Origin: Hyphomicrobium sp.
Lineage (GTDB): Bacteria > Pseudomonadota > Alphaproteobacteria > Rhizobiales > Hyphomicrobiaceae
Direction of reading: 5' to 3'
Assembly: GCF_019753045.1 (NCBI RefSeq)
Contig: NZ_JAIELN010000003.1
Span: 62,001 to 126,000, forward strand
DNA length: 64,000 nucleotides
A model generated the notes under the pieces. That model was given only the letters and a program-made list of their open reading frames with translations, was not told the DNA's origin and made no database searches. Positions 15,895-24,048 of the stretch are shown in pieces. The stretch's first letter is position 1. The number at the start of each line of letters is the position of its first letter. Both the position numbers and the translations under genes were made by a program.

Positions 15895-16859
15895 TCAGGA
15901 AGTTCACGCGTGCCCTTGCGATAGTGACTGCGGCGTCCGGGTTCGCGGCGGCCGCCTCTGCCGGCGATTGGAAGCCAGAGTCGGCCGATCCCATTAAACT
16001 TACAATCAACGAATGGACCGGCCAGACGATCACCACGCACATCGCGGGGAAGATCCTGAAAAACATGGGCTACAACGTCGAGTATGTCGTGGCCGGCTAT
16101 TTCCCGCAAATGACGGCGTTGCAAGATGGCAGCGTCACCGCGGCGCTCGAGATCTGGACGACGAATATCGGCGATGCCTACGACAAGGCGATCGCAACGA
16201 AGAATGTCGTCGATGTGGGCGGCCTTGGCATCAAGCCCGTCGAGACCTGGTTCTATCCCGCTTATATGGAAGAGACGTGCCCGGGCTTGCCTGATTGGAA
16301 GGCACTCAAGAATTGCTCGGCGGTCTTTGCGACCCCTGATACAGCGCCGGACGGCCGGTTTCTCGATTATCCCGCCGATTGGGGTACGACGAACAAGGAC
16401 AGAATAAAAGCACTCGACCTGCCCTTCGTTGCAATTCCGGCCGGTAGCGAAGGCGCGATCGTCGCCGAGATCAAATCGGCATTCGCCAAGAAAACGCCGC
16501 TGCTCGTGATGTGGTACAAGCCCCACTGGGTCTACGGCAAATACGATCTTCGCCAAGTCGAGTTGCCGCCCTATCAGGATGGATGCTTCGACAAACCTGA
16601 GATCGGCCTCAATCCGAATGCGACCTACGACTGCGACTTCGTTCGTGGGGACGTGAGAAAGGTCGCCTGGGTCGGAATGGCCGAGAAGTGGCCTGCCGCG
16701 GTGAAGCTCATTTCGTCTCTGCATATCACGAACGACGAGCAGATCGAGATGATAACCAAGATCGATGAAGGCGGCGCCTCCCTCGACGCCGTCACGACCG
16801 ATTGGCTAGCGGCAAACGAAAAAACCTGGAAGGGTTGGGTCGCCGACGCGGAGAAGTAG
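15891..16859 (+). CDS. Betaine-type ABC transporter substrate-binding protein (ProX/OpuAC)
   Basis: A 322-residue periplasmic protein with a signal peptide (about 1-24, ending AAASAG) and an OpuAC domain. LTINEWTGQTITTHIAGKILKNMGYNVEYV and the final two-thirds are characteristic of binding proteins for quaternary amines such as glycine betaine and proline betaine. Several Trp/Tyr residues (WTTNIGDAY, WFYPAY, MWYKPHWVYGKY) could form the aromatic cage that grips a methylated nitrogen. It is the first gene of the transporter set with the ATPase at 16901 and permease at 18117. From the catabolic neighbours I infer an N-methylated heterocyclic betaine as ligand. Confidence 0.88.
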   Translation: MIRKFTRALAIVTAASGFAAAASAGDWKPESADPIKLTINEWTGQTITTHIAGKILKNMGYNVEYVVAGYFPQMTALQDGSVTAALEIWTTNIGDAYDKAIATKNVVDVGGLGIKPVETWFYPAYMEETCPGLPDWKALKNCSAVFATPDTAPDGRFLDYPADWGTTNKDRIKALDLPFVAIPAGSEGAIVAEIKSAFAKKTPLLVMWYKPHWVYGKYDLRQVELPPYQDGCFDKPEIGLNPNATYDCDFVRGDVRKVAWVGMAEKWPAAVKLISSLHITNDEQIEMITKIDEGGASLDAVTTDWLAANEKTWKGWVADAEK

Positions 16860-16900
16860 TGTCGGGCGGCAACGGCGTCATCCGGCTTCGAGGGTTAGCA

Positions 16901-18124
16901 ATGAAGTTAATTGCAACATGGAAAGCAGCCTTATCGGCCACCATTCCCGTTGCCGGAGGACCGATGTTCGCCTTGGCCGAAGGTTCCGCAGGCGTGGATT
17001 CTGCCCGCGGACGATTCACTGACTTGAAAGCGGCGCAGAGCAGTGTTCCTGCGCCGCAAGAAAACCGGCCGGCGAAAACGGGGCCAATTCTTTCCTGCCG
17101 CGATCTTTGGAAAGTCTATGGCGGCGACGCGCGGCGGGTTCGCGCGATCCTCGCGGAAGGGTCTTCGCGCGACGAGAAGATTGCGCGCCTCATCGCCGAG
17201 GGGGCCAATCCCTCGGTCGCCGGCGTCAGCCTCGATGTTCGGAACGGCGAGATCCTCATGGTCATGGGGCTCTCCGGTTCCGGAAAGTCGACGATGGTGC
17301 GCTGTCTGTCGCGTCTGATCGAGCCCGAGGCGGGAGAAGTCCGCTTCGAAGGACTTGATCTTCTGCAGGCGAAGCCGGCCGACCTGACTGAAATCCGTCG
17401 CCGAAAAATCGGCATGGTCTTTCAGAACTTCGGCTTGATGGGCCATCTGACGGCTATCAATAACGTAGCGTTTCCATTGCGCGTTCAAGGCTTGGCCCTT
17501 GCCGACCGGCTGGCGAAGGCGCGCAGCATGCTCGAACTCGTCGGGCTGGCGGGACGTGAGGACTGCTTTCCGCATCTACTATCAGGCGGTCAACAGCAGC
17601 GCGTCGGTATCGCGCGGTCGCTGATCACCGATCCCGATCTGTGGTTTCTGGACGAGCCCTTCAGCGCACTCGATCCGCTCATTCGCAAGCAGATGCAGGA
17701 CGAGTTCCTTCGGCTGCAGGCTAAGCTTCACAAGACGATCATCTTCGTTACGCACGACTTCCTCGAGGCTGCGAGGCTTGGCGACCGCATTGCCATCATG
17801 AAGGATGGCAAAATCGTTCAGATCGGCTCGGTACTCGATTTTCTTCTGAACCCTGCGGACGACTATGTCCGCAGTTTTGTCGCCGACGTGCCGGCGCTCC
17901 GCGTCGTCAAGGCGGGTCAAATTGCGGTGCCGGTGAAAGAGGCGTTCACCTCGCAAGGCGATCCGGTGGTCAATGCAGAAGAGTCGATCGAGTCGACCCT
18001 CAAATGCTTCTTGGGCGGTGCGCAGCGGGTCGCCGTGCGCAAGGCCGACGGGACCATCACCGGCATAATCGATCACAACCTCATAAAGTCCTTCCTGGGG
18101 CGAACGAACAGCGGTCATGCTTGA
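16901..18124 (+). CDS. Betaine-type ABC transporter ATP-binding protein (ProV-like)
   Basis: A 407-residue ATPase. It contains Walker A (GLSGSGKST, about 123-131), the signature LSGGQQQRVGIARSL (about 226-240), Walker B LWFLDEPFSALD and the H-loop THDF near 285. The insertion before Walker A (ILAEGSSRDEKIARLIAEGANPSVAG) and the C-terminal regulatory part resemble ProV/OpuAA, although only about one CBS-like unit is present. The first ~35 residues from ATG 16901 look like a signal-peptide remnant, so a downstream start is possible. The stop overlaps the permease start by eight bases. Confidence 0.88.
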   Translation: MKLIATWKAALSATIPVAGGPMFALAEGSAGVDSARGRFTDLKAAQSSVPAPQENRPAKTGPILSCRDLWKVYGGDARRVRAILAEGSSRDEKIARLIAEGANPSVAGVSLDVRNGEILMVMGLSGSGKSTMVRCLSRLIEPEAGEVRFEGLDLLQAKPADLTEIRRRKIGMVFQNFGLMGHLTAINNVAFPLRVQGLALADRLAKARSMLELVGLAGREDCFPHLLSGGQQQRVGIARSLITDPDLWFLDEPFSALDPLIRKQMQDEFLRLQAKLHKTIIFVTHDFLEAARLGDRIAIMKDGKIVQIGSVLDFLLNPADDYVRSFVADVPALRVVKAGQIAVPVKEAFTSQGDPVVNAEESIESTLKCFLGGAQRVAVRKADGTITGIIDHNLIKSFLGRTNSGHA

Positions 18125-20159
18125 GGCGTTTCCAAATCGCCAGTCTGCGACGGCGCTCGGGTGCTTCGCGGCGCTCGCGCTCGCAGTTCTTGCGGTGATG
18201 TTCGGACGCGAGCTCTCCTGGCTCGGACAGGTTCCTGCATCGTTCAGCTTGCCGGTCTCGAATTGGACCAACGCCGCCATTACCGGATTCAGCACCGAGT
18301 TTCGCGAACTGTTTCGCATCGTCGGTGACGCGCTCAATTGGCAGCTGAAGACGTTGCAGTCGGTGCTCCTCGATATACCGTGGAGCGTGATGGTCGTCGT
18401 TCTGACGCTCGGCGCACTCCGGATTGCCGGACCGGGGCTCGCTGCGCTCACGGCTGCGACCTGCCTCTACATCGTATTTGCCGGGTACTGGAAGGAAAGC
18501 ATCGCCACGCTCACGCTGGTGTCTCTGGGATTGCCGCTTGCCTGCATTTTCGGAGCGGCTCTCGGCATTCTCGCGCATTCGAACAGATACGTGGCGGCAG
18601 CGGTCGACGCCGTGCTCGATGTCATGCAGACCGTTCCGGCGTTCGCCTATCTCACGCCATTGATCGTGCTCTTCGGCTTCGGGCCGGTGGCCGGGCTTGT
18701 CGCGAGCGTTCTCTTCGCGCTTCCTCCGATGACCCGCAACGTGAAGGTGGGGCTGGATCAGACGCCGCGCGAGACGATCGAAGCCGCCGAGATTGCGGGC
18801 TGCAGCAGGCTTCAGATGTTTGCGCTGGTGCGCCTTGGGGCGGCGACGCGCCAGATTCTTATGGGCCTCAATCAAACCATCATGGCGACGCTCAGCATGG
18901 TGATCTTTGCCGCCGTCATCGGCGGTTTCGAGGACATCGGCTGGGAGGTTCTGCGGGCGGCTCGCCGCGCTGAATTCGGCAACGGCATTATCGCGGGACT
19001 GGTCGTTACGCTGCTCGCAATTCTGCTCGATCGGGTCAGCGAGGCGGCATTCGTGCGCGAGCGGCAGCCGCGTGGCAAACTATCTGCGACGAGCTTCTGG
19101 GGATTGACGTTACTCGCCGGTGCCGTCGTCTGGGTCGCCATCGCGCCGCTGTTGCCGTCGCTCGCACAGCTCTCGATGCGCCCCTATATGGCTCCCCTTC
19201 TCAATGACACCCTGATGTCCGTGAGCGTCTATCTTTCGACAGTCACGGCAACTCTGAAAAGCGTCATCACAACCTACTTTCTCCTGCCGCTGCGCATCGG
19301 ATTGATGCGGACGCTGACGCCTGCGATTTGGGGTTTCGAAATGAGCCCTGCGCTGATGGCCATCTACGTCGCGGTCTTCTGCGGTTCGGCGTTGGTTTTG
19401 GTTTTCCGTCAGCAGGTCGGCGTCGCTCTCGGTGTGCTGTTCACGGGGCTTCTGCTTTATACGGGCTTCTCCGGAATGCCGTGGCTACCGCTGATAGCGG
19501 GGCTGACGCTGGTCGGCTGGTGGCTCGGCGGCATTCGTCTCGCTGCGATAACCGCCGGCGGATTGTTGGCGATAGCGGTCAGCGGGTTTTGGCCGTCGAC
19601 GATGTTCTCAGCTTATCTGATGGCAGCGTCGATCATCACAGCGATCGTCCTCGGCGGTCTGCTTGGCGTGCTCGCAGCCGAATACGAGCCGGTGTCTCGC
19701 ACGATGCGGCCGGTGAACGATTTCCTGCAAACCATACCGCCGTTCGTCATCCTCATTCCGCTGATCTTTTTTTTCCAGGTCGGCGATTTCTCGAGTTATC
19801 TCGCGATCGTCGCCTACGCGATCGTGCCGATGGCGCGATACACGGAACAGGGATTGCGGCACGTGCCGGCGACGCAGATCGATGCGGGCCGCCTTGCCGG
19901 CTGCACCCCGCTGCAAATGCTCTTCCTCGTGAAATTTCCGGCCGCGAGGAGCGATATCATCCTCGGGCTCAACCAGACGATCATGGCGGCTCTCGCGATG
20001 CTGGCGGTCGCCGCGCTCGTCGGCTCACGCGGTCTTGGCCAGGACGTCTACATCGCGCTCAGCAAGGCAGATTCGGGGATGGGGCTGCTCGCGGGTTTAA
20101 GCATCGCGATGCTTGCGATGATATCGGATCGCTTCATGCGGCGGATGGCGGTGCAATGA
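18117..20159 (+). CDS. Fused double ABC permease (ProW-ProW)
   Basis: A 680-residue membrane protein with two complete binding-protein-dependent permease domains in one chain. Each carries its own EAA-type loop: GCSRLQMFALVRLGAATRQILMGLNQTIMATLSM near residues 225-260 and GCTPLQMLFLVKFPAARSDIILGLNQTIMAALAM near 600-630. OpuAB/ProW proteins are normally about 300-350 residues and pair as homodimers, so this is a tandem fusion that makes the whole channel. Helices are predicted throughout. It overlaps the ATPase gene by eight bases and the flavin reductase gene by four (ATGA), so translation is coupled. Confidence 0.85.
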   Translation: MLEAFPNRQSATALGCFAALALAVLAVMFGRELSWLGQVPASFSLPVSNWTNAAITGFSTEFRELFRIVGDALNWQLKTLQSVLLDIPWSVMVVVLTLGALRIAGPGLAALTAATCLYIVFAGYWKESIATLTLVSLGLPLACIFGAALGILAHSNRYVAAAVDAVLDVMQTVPAFAYLTPLIVLFGFGPVAGLVASVLFALPPMTRNVKVGLDQTPRETIEAAEIAGCSRLQMFALVRLGAATRQILMGLNQTIMATLSMVIFAAVIGGFEDIGWEVLRAARRAEFGNGIIAGLVVTLLAILLDRVSEAAFVRERQPRGKLSATSFWGLTLLAGAVVWVAIAPLLPSLAQLSMRPYMAPLLNDTLMSVSVYLSTVTATLKSVITTYFLLPLRIGLMRTLTPAIWGFEMSPALMAIYVAVFCGSALVLVFRQQVGVALGVLFTGLLLYTGFSGMPWLPLIAGLTLVGWWLGGIRLAAITAGGLLAIAVSGFWPSTMFSAYLMAASIITAIVLGGLLGVLAAEYEPVSRTMRPVNDFLQTIPPFVILIPLIFFFQVGDFSSYLAIVAYAIVPMARYTEQGLRHVPATQIDAGRLAGCTPLQMLFLVKFPAARSDIILGLNQTIMAALAMLAVAALVGSRGLGQDVYIALSKADSGMGLLAGLSIAMLAMISDRFMRRMAVQ

Positions 20160-21226
20160 CGGGAAGCATGCAGCAGCCTCTACAGGATGGCGTGGTTCAT
20201 CGCGCGGATTGGGTAGATGCCGAGATTTGCGATCGCCGGCAGTTTCGCGATCTGCTTGGCTGCTTCATGACCGGGATCACCGTCGTCGCGACGCGCGACG
20301 CGCAGGGCGAACTCCGCGCCTTTACCGCAAATTCATTTACTTCCGTTTCGCTCGATCCGCCGCTCGTGCTCGTCTGCATCGCGAAAACGGCTTCGAGCTT
20401 GGATACGTTCACGCGCGCGGATACCTACAGCATCAACATCCTCGGTGATTGGCAGCGCGATCTCGCGAGCGCTTTCGCGTCGCGCGGGCCTGCCAAAATC
20501 GAAGCTCTGGGTAATCTCAGCGCGGGCGATCCTCCCGTGCTTGAACAAAGTCTGGCTACGTTGTGCTGCACCTCGGAGCAGCGCGTCGAAGCGGGTGATC
20601 ACATCGTTCTCATCAGCCGGGTCCGCAGCTTCAAAGCCGGTGCCGGGCAGCCGCTCGGTTATTTCAGGGGCGGGTACGTGGCCTTTGGGCTTGCAGAGCA
20701 ATCGCTTGAAAAATTGGGAGTGCCGCTGCTCGTCGGCGGTCTTCTGGCGAATGACGGCCGTATCGTTCTCTGCAGGCGTCCGGGGTCTTCGGAATTGGAG
20801 ATCCCGCTGGCGCCGCTGCGTCCCGGCGAGCGCCATAGCAGCGTCATTCGCGATCTCTTCCTGCGCCTTGGCATAGAGGCTACTCCACTCTTTCCCTATT
20901 CCGTCTTTCAGGAGCAGGGGCAACCTCAAACGACGATGATCTTTACGGTCGAAGCGACGTCGCCTGTTCAGTGCGGAACGCTCGCCGACGGTACGGTGAT
21001 CGCCGCATTCGGAGAGGCCGACGAACCGTGGAAGCTCGTCAAGGGCGGCATGATTGAAGGCATGCTGAGGCGGTTCTTTCGCGAGCAGGCCGCCGGTAAC
21101 TTCGGTCTTTATTGCGATACTGCGGATGGCGGCCGCATCGCTCCCATCGGCAACAGCGCCCAGCATTGGAGCGAGTGGGAGCCCGGTCAAGTGACCTCGC
21201 AATCGTCCTCCGCTGCGCAAAAGTAG
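20156..21226 (+). CDS. Flavin reductase fused to a degenerate Nudix-like domain
   Basis: A 356-residue protein; its ATG overlaps the permease stop (ATGA), which decides the start despite a much longer open frame. Residues ~25-185 form the FMN-binding split barrel of flavin reductases (FMTGITVVATRD, then TANSFTSVSLDPPLVLVCIAKTASS). Residues ~190-340 resemble a Nudix hydrolase (LLVGGLLANDGRIVLCRRPG), but the Nudix box is degenerate (GERHSSVIRDLFLRLGI lacks the REUXEE acids), so this part is probably structural or a sensor. It should provide reduced FMN to the monooxygenase at 14458, like TgnA beside TgnB. Confidence 0.82.
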   Translation: MTGSMQQPLQDGVVHRADWVDAEICDRRQFRDLLGCFMTGITVVATRDAQGELRAFTANSFTSVSLDPPLVLVCIAKTASSLDTFTRADTYSINILGDWQRDLASAFASRGPAKIEALGNLSAGDPPVLEQSLATLCCTSEQRVEAGDHIVLISRVRSFKAGAGQPLGYFRGGYVAFGLAEQSLEKLGVPLLVGGLLANDGRIVLCRRPGSSELEIPLAPLRPGERHSSVIRDLFLRLGIEATPLFPYSVFQEQGQPQTTMIFTVEATSPVQCGTLADGTVIAAFGEADEPWKLVKGGMIEGMLRRFFREQAAGNFGLYCDTADGGRIAPIGNSAQHWSEWEPGQVTSQSSSAAQK

Positions 21227-21263
21227 CACGCAATTCGAACGTCATAACGACAGGAGACTACGC

Positions 21264-21485
21264 ATGCCCATTATCCGAGTTGAAATGTTCAAAGGGCGGA
21301 CACCCGAACAGAAGCAGCGCCTGGTAAAGGCGTTCACTGACACCGTCACCGACGTCTGCGGATTGAAGCCGCAAGCGGTGCAGGTGATTTTCCAAGACAT
21401 GGACCCCGGCGATTATGGCGTCTCCGGCGAGCTCTTCTCGCTGCGTGCTCCCGCGCCTGCGGCGACGCCCGCAAAGTCCGGTTGA
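21264..21485 (+). CDS. 4-oxalocrotonate tautomerase family protein 1
   Basis: A 73-residue member of the 4-OT family. After removal of Met, Pro1 becomes the catalytic base (PIIRVEMFKGRTPEQKQRLVKAFT), and the Arg of the KGRT turn and later aromatic residues are typical active-site parts. Usual members are 60-65 residues and form hexamers; the Ala/Pro/Thr-rich tail here is extra. It stands in tandem with a second tautomerase at 21528 in the catabolic cluster, where it could isomerise an enol, or a cis/trans intermediate of ring cleavage. Confidence 0.85.
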   Translation: MPIIRVEMFKGRTPEQKQRLVKAFTDTVTDVCGLKPQAVQVIFQDMDPGDYGVSGELFSLRAPAPAATPAKSG

Positions 21486-21527
21486 GAGCCGCAACGCAGA
21501 ACATCGACAAATTCCAGGAGACTTCCC

Positions 21528-21737
21528 ATGCCGATTATTACGGTCGAAATCTTTCCCGGCCGCACCATTGATCAGAAGCGCCGGATCGCAAAACGCCTGA
21601 CGGACAGCATGGTCGAAATCTGCGGAGCTAAGCCCCAGGCCGTGCATGTGCTCTTCACCGAGGTGGATACCACCGACTGGGCCGTCGCGGGGGAGCTCTG
21701 TTCCGATCGCGCGTCCGAGCCAACGAAATCCGGCTGA
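21528..21737 (+). CDS. 4-oxalocrotonate tautomerase family protein 2
   Basis: A 69-residue 4-OT paralogue (PIITVEIFPGRTIDQKRRIAKRLT, then AVHVLFTEVDTTDWAVAGE). Pro1 and the GRT arginine are present. It shares the unusual ending (KSG) and the D-x-x-D/W-x-V-x-GEL segment with the gene before it, which indicates a tandem duplication. Two distinct 4-OT chains can form a heterohexamer, as in trans-3-chloroacrylic acid dehalogenase, so the pair may be one enzyme. It lies 10 bases before the hydrolase gene. Confidence 0.85.
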   Translation: MPIITVEIFPGRTIDQKRRIAKRLTDSMVEICGAKPQAVHVLFTEVDTTDWAVAGELCSDRASEPTKSG

Positions 21738-21747
21738 GGCGCGCAAG

Positions 21748-22554
21748 ATGGCAATCGACTGCGATTACACGATTGAGGGCGAAGGTCAGGCCCTGTTTCT
21801 CATCCATGGCATCGGCGCGCGCAGAACCGGATTTGCGAAAATCGCCGATCATCTGAAAGAGCATTTTCTATGCATTTCATATGACCTGCGCGGCCATGGC
21901 GAGTCTCCGATACCCGAGGGCCGCTTCGGATTGAACGATCTTGTCGATGATCTCGAGGCGCTTCGCAGCAAGCTCGGTATCGAGTGTGCGCATTTCGCAG
22001 GGCATTCGCTCGGCGGAATGATCGGGCCAGCCTACGCGCGCCGCTTTCCGGATCGGGTTCAGTCGCTTGGGCTTCTGTCGACCGCCGCCTTCCGTACGGA
22101 AGACGACAGCGCAAAGGTGAAGGGTCTCGGCGTAATGCTGCGTGAGCAGGGAATTAGCGCAGTGCTCAACACCATGACGGCGCGCTGGTTCACGGATGAA
22201 TTCGGCGCCGCGCGCCCGGATGTCATCGCCCGGCGCGCCCAGCAGGTGCTCGATACGCCTCCCGAAATCTTCATGAACGTCTTTGACATTTATGCGGGGA
22301 CGGAGATGGGGCCTTGGCTCCACGAGATCACAGCGCCCGCTCTCGTGATTACCGGGGAGCTCGACGGTGGTTGCAATCCACGACTGAACCGCCTCATCGC
22401 TGACGCACTTCCGAATTCGGAACTCGTCATTCTCGACGGCTTGAAGCATGCGATCACGCTCGAAGCCCCCGATCGTGTCGCTACGCACATGCTACGTTTT
22501 CTAACCAAGCACTCTGCAGGCGGCGAAGCGAAAACGCCTGCCGCCGTACGTTAA
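21748..22554 (+). CDS. Alpha/beta hydrolase of the catabolic cluster
   Basis: A 268-residue soluble alpha/beta hydrolase. FLIHGIGARRTGF is the oxyanion region, GHSLGGM (about residues 90-96) the nucleophile elbow, ELDGGCNP carries the acid and GLKHAITLEAP the catalytic His. Relatives include enol-lactone hydrolases and the E-2-(acetamidomethylene)succinate hydrolase group that cleaves amide or vinylogous bonds after pyridine-ring opening. In this operon it is the best candidate for a TgnD-type step releasing succinic semialdehyde, an amine and formate. ATG 21748 follows the tautomerase stop by ten bases. Confidence 0.85.
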   Translation: MAIDCDYTIEGEGQALFLIHGIGARRTGFAKIADHLKEHFLCISYDLRGHGESPIPEGRFGLNDLVDDLEALRSKLGIECAHFAGHSLGGMIGPAYARRFPDRVQSLGLLSTAAFRTEDDSAKVKGLGVMLREQGISAVLNTMTARWFTDEFGAARPDVIARRAQQVLDTPPEIFMNVFDIYAGTEMGPWLHEITAPALVITGELDGGCNPRLNRLIADALPNSELVILDGLKHAITLEAPDRVATHMLRFLTKHSAGGEAKTPAAVR

Positions 22555-22563
22555 GGGATCATC

Positions 22564-24012
22564 ATGGCCGCCAATTTGCCGGACGCATTTGTCCATACCA
22601 AGCTTCTGATCGATGGCGAGTGGCGCGATAGTAGCGACGGCCGGAAGATCCGCGTTATCGATCCTGCAACGGAAGAGATATTCGGCTCCGTCGCGCACGC
22701 GACGCTGGCGGATCTCGATGAGGCATTGGCCTCGACGGAGACCGGCGGCTTCGCGTGGATTGCGATTCCGCTCCCGGAGCGGTCGAAGATCATTCGCAAG
22801 GCCGGCGAAACGCTGCGGGCGCGCGCGGCCACGATCGCACCGCTGTTGACGCGCGAGCAGGGAAAGCCGCTCGCCGAGGCGCTTCTCGAAGTCAACTCTT
22901 CGGCCGATTTCATCGAGTGGTTTGCCGAAGAAGCCCGGCGTACGTATGGCAAGGTCATTCCTTCGCGTTGGCCACATGTGCGCCAAATGCTGATCAAGGA
23001 GCCGGTCGGTCCCGTAGCGACGTTCTCGCCGTGGAACTTCCCGATCGTCGCAATCGTGCGGAAACTAGCGGCTGCTCTCGCCGCGGGCTGCCCCGTCATC
23101 GTCAAGGGGCCGGAAGAAACGCCGGCATCGGTCGCCGAGGTCGTTCGCGCATTCGTGGACGCGGGCGTGCCGCGCGGCGCCGTCAATCTCGTCTATGGCG
23201 AACCGGCCGAGATTTCGCGTTACCTGATCAGCCATCCCGTCATTCGGAAGATCTCTTTTACGGGATCGACGTCCGTTGGAAAGCAGCTCGCGAGCCTCGC
23301 AGGCCTGCATATGAAGCGGGTGACGATGGAGCTTGGCGGACATGCTCCGGTCATCGTCACGGAAGACGCGGATATCAAGAACGCGGTCACCACGCTCGCG
23401 CAAATCAAGTTCCGGAATGCCGGACAGATCTGCATCGCGCCGACGCGGTTTCTCATTCATGAGACCGTCTTCGAACGCTTTCTGAAAGGCTTCGTCCAAG
23501 CGGCGCAAGCCATCAAAGTCGGTAACGGTTTCGACGCCAGCACCCAAATGGGTCCGCTGGCGAACGAGCGGCGCATTCCAGCGCTCGCAGAGTTCGTCGC
23601 CGATGCCGTTTCAAAAGGCGCAGACTTGCAGACCGGAGGCCGCCGGATCGGCAACAAGGGATATTTCTTCGAGCCGACCGTTCTGGCGCACGTGCCGATC
23701 AGCGCGCGCGTCATGAACGAGGAACCGTTTGGACCGCTGGCGATCATCAATCCCTATTCGGATTTGGATGACGCGATCACAGAGGCCAACCGGCTGCCTT
23801 ATGGACTTGCTTCCTACGCTCACACCAAGTCCCTTGCGACGGCGCACGAACTCGCAAGCCGGATCGAGGCCGGAATGCTAACGATCAATCACAATGGGCT
23901 GAGTTTTCCGGAAGTGTCCTTCGGGGGCGTCAAGGATTCCGGTTACGGCAGCGAAGGCGGCCCGGAAGCGATGGAACCCTATCTCAGCAGTCGATTTGTT
24001 ACGATGGCCTGA
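22564..24012 (+). CDS. NAD(P)-dependent aldehyde dehydrogenase, succinate-semialdehyde type
   Basis: A 482-residue aldehyde dehydrogenase close to GabD-type succinate-semialdehyde dehydrogenases. The catalytic cysteine is in NAGQICIAPTRF, the general-base Glu in MELGGHAP, and the nucleotide-binding segment is FTGSTSVGKQL; FSPWNFP and EEPFGPL are further family marks. It would oxidise succinic semialdehyde to succinate at the end of the proposed ring-cleavage pathway. It is the last plus-strand gene of the operon, nine bases after the hydrolase. Confidence 0.88.
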   Translation: MAANLPDAFVHTKLLIDGEWRDSSDGRKIRVIDPATEEIFGSVAHATLADLDEALASTETGGFAWIAIPLPERSKIIRKAGETLRARAATIAPLLTREQGKPLAEALLEVNSSADFIEWFAEEARRTYGKVIPSRWPHVRQMLIKEPVGPVATFSPWNFPIVAIVRKLAAALAAGCPVIVKGPEETPASVAEVVRAFVDAGVPRGAVNLVYGEPAEISRYLISHPVIRKISFTGSTSVGKQLASLAGLHMKRVTMELGGHAPVIVTEDADIKNAVTTLAQIKFRNAGQICIAPTRFLIHETVFERFLKGFVQAAQAIKVGNGFDASTQMGPLANERRIPALAEFVADAVSKGADLQTGGRRIGNKGYFFEPTVLAHVPISARVMNEEPFGPLAIINPYSDLDDAITEANRLPYGLASYAHTKSLATAHELASRIEAGMLTINHNGLSFPEVSFGGVKDSGYGSEGGPEAMEPYLSSRFVTMA

Positions 24013-24048
24013 GGCGACGTCGCCGCCGGTCCACCTGCGGGCCTCTGC

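Noticed and set aside
19328..20155. Long N-terminal extension of the flavin reductase frame
   Set aside because: It overlaps the permease in another frame and is Arg-rich; the ATGA overlap at 20156 marks the real start.
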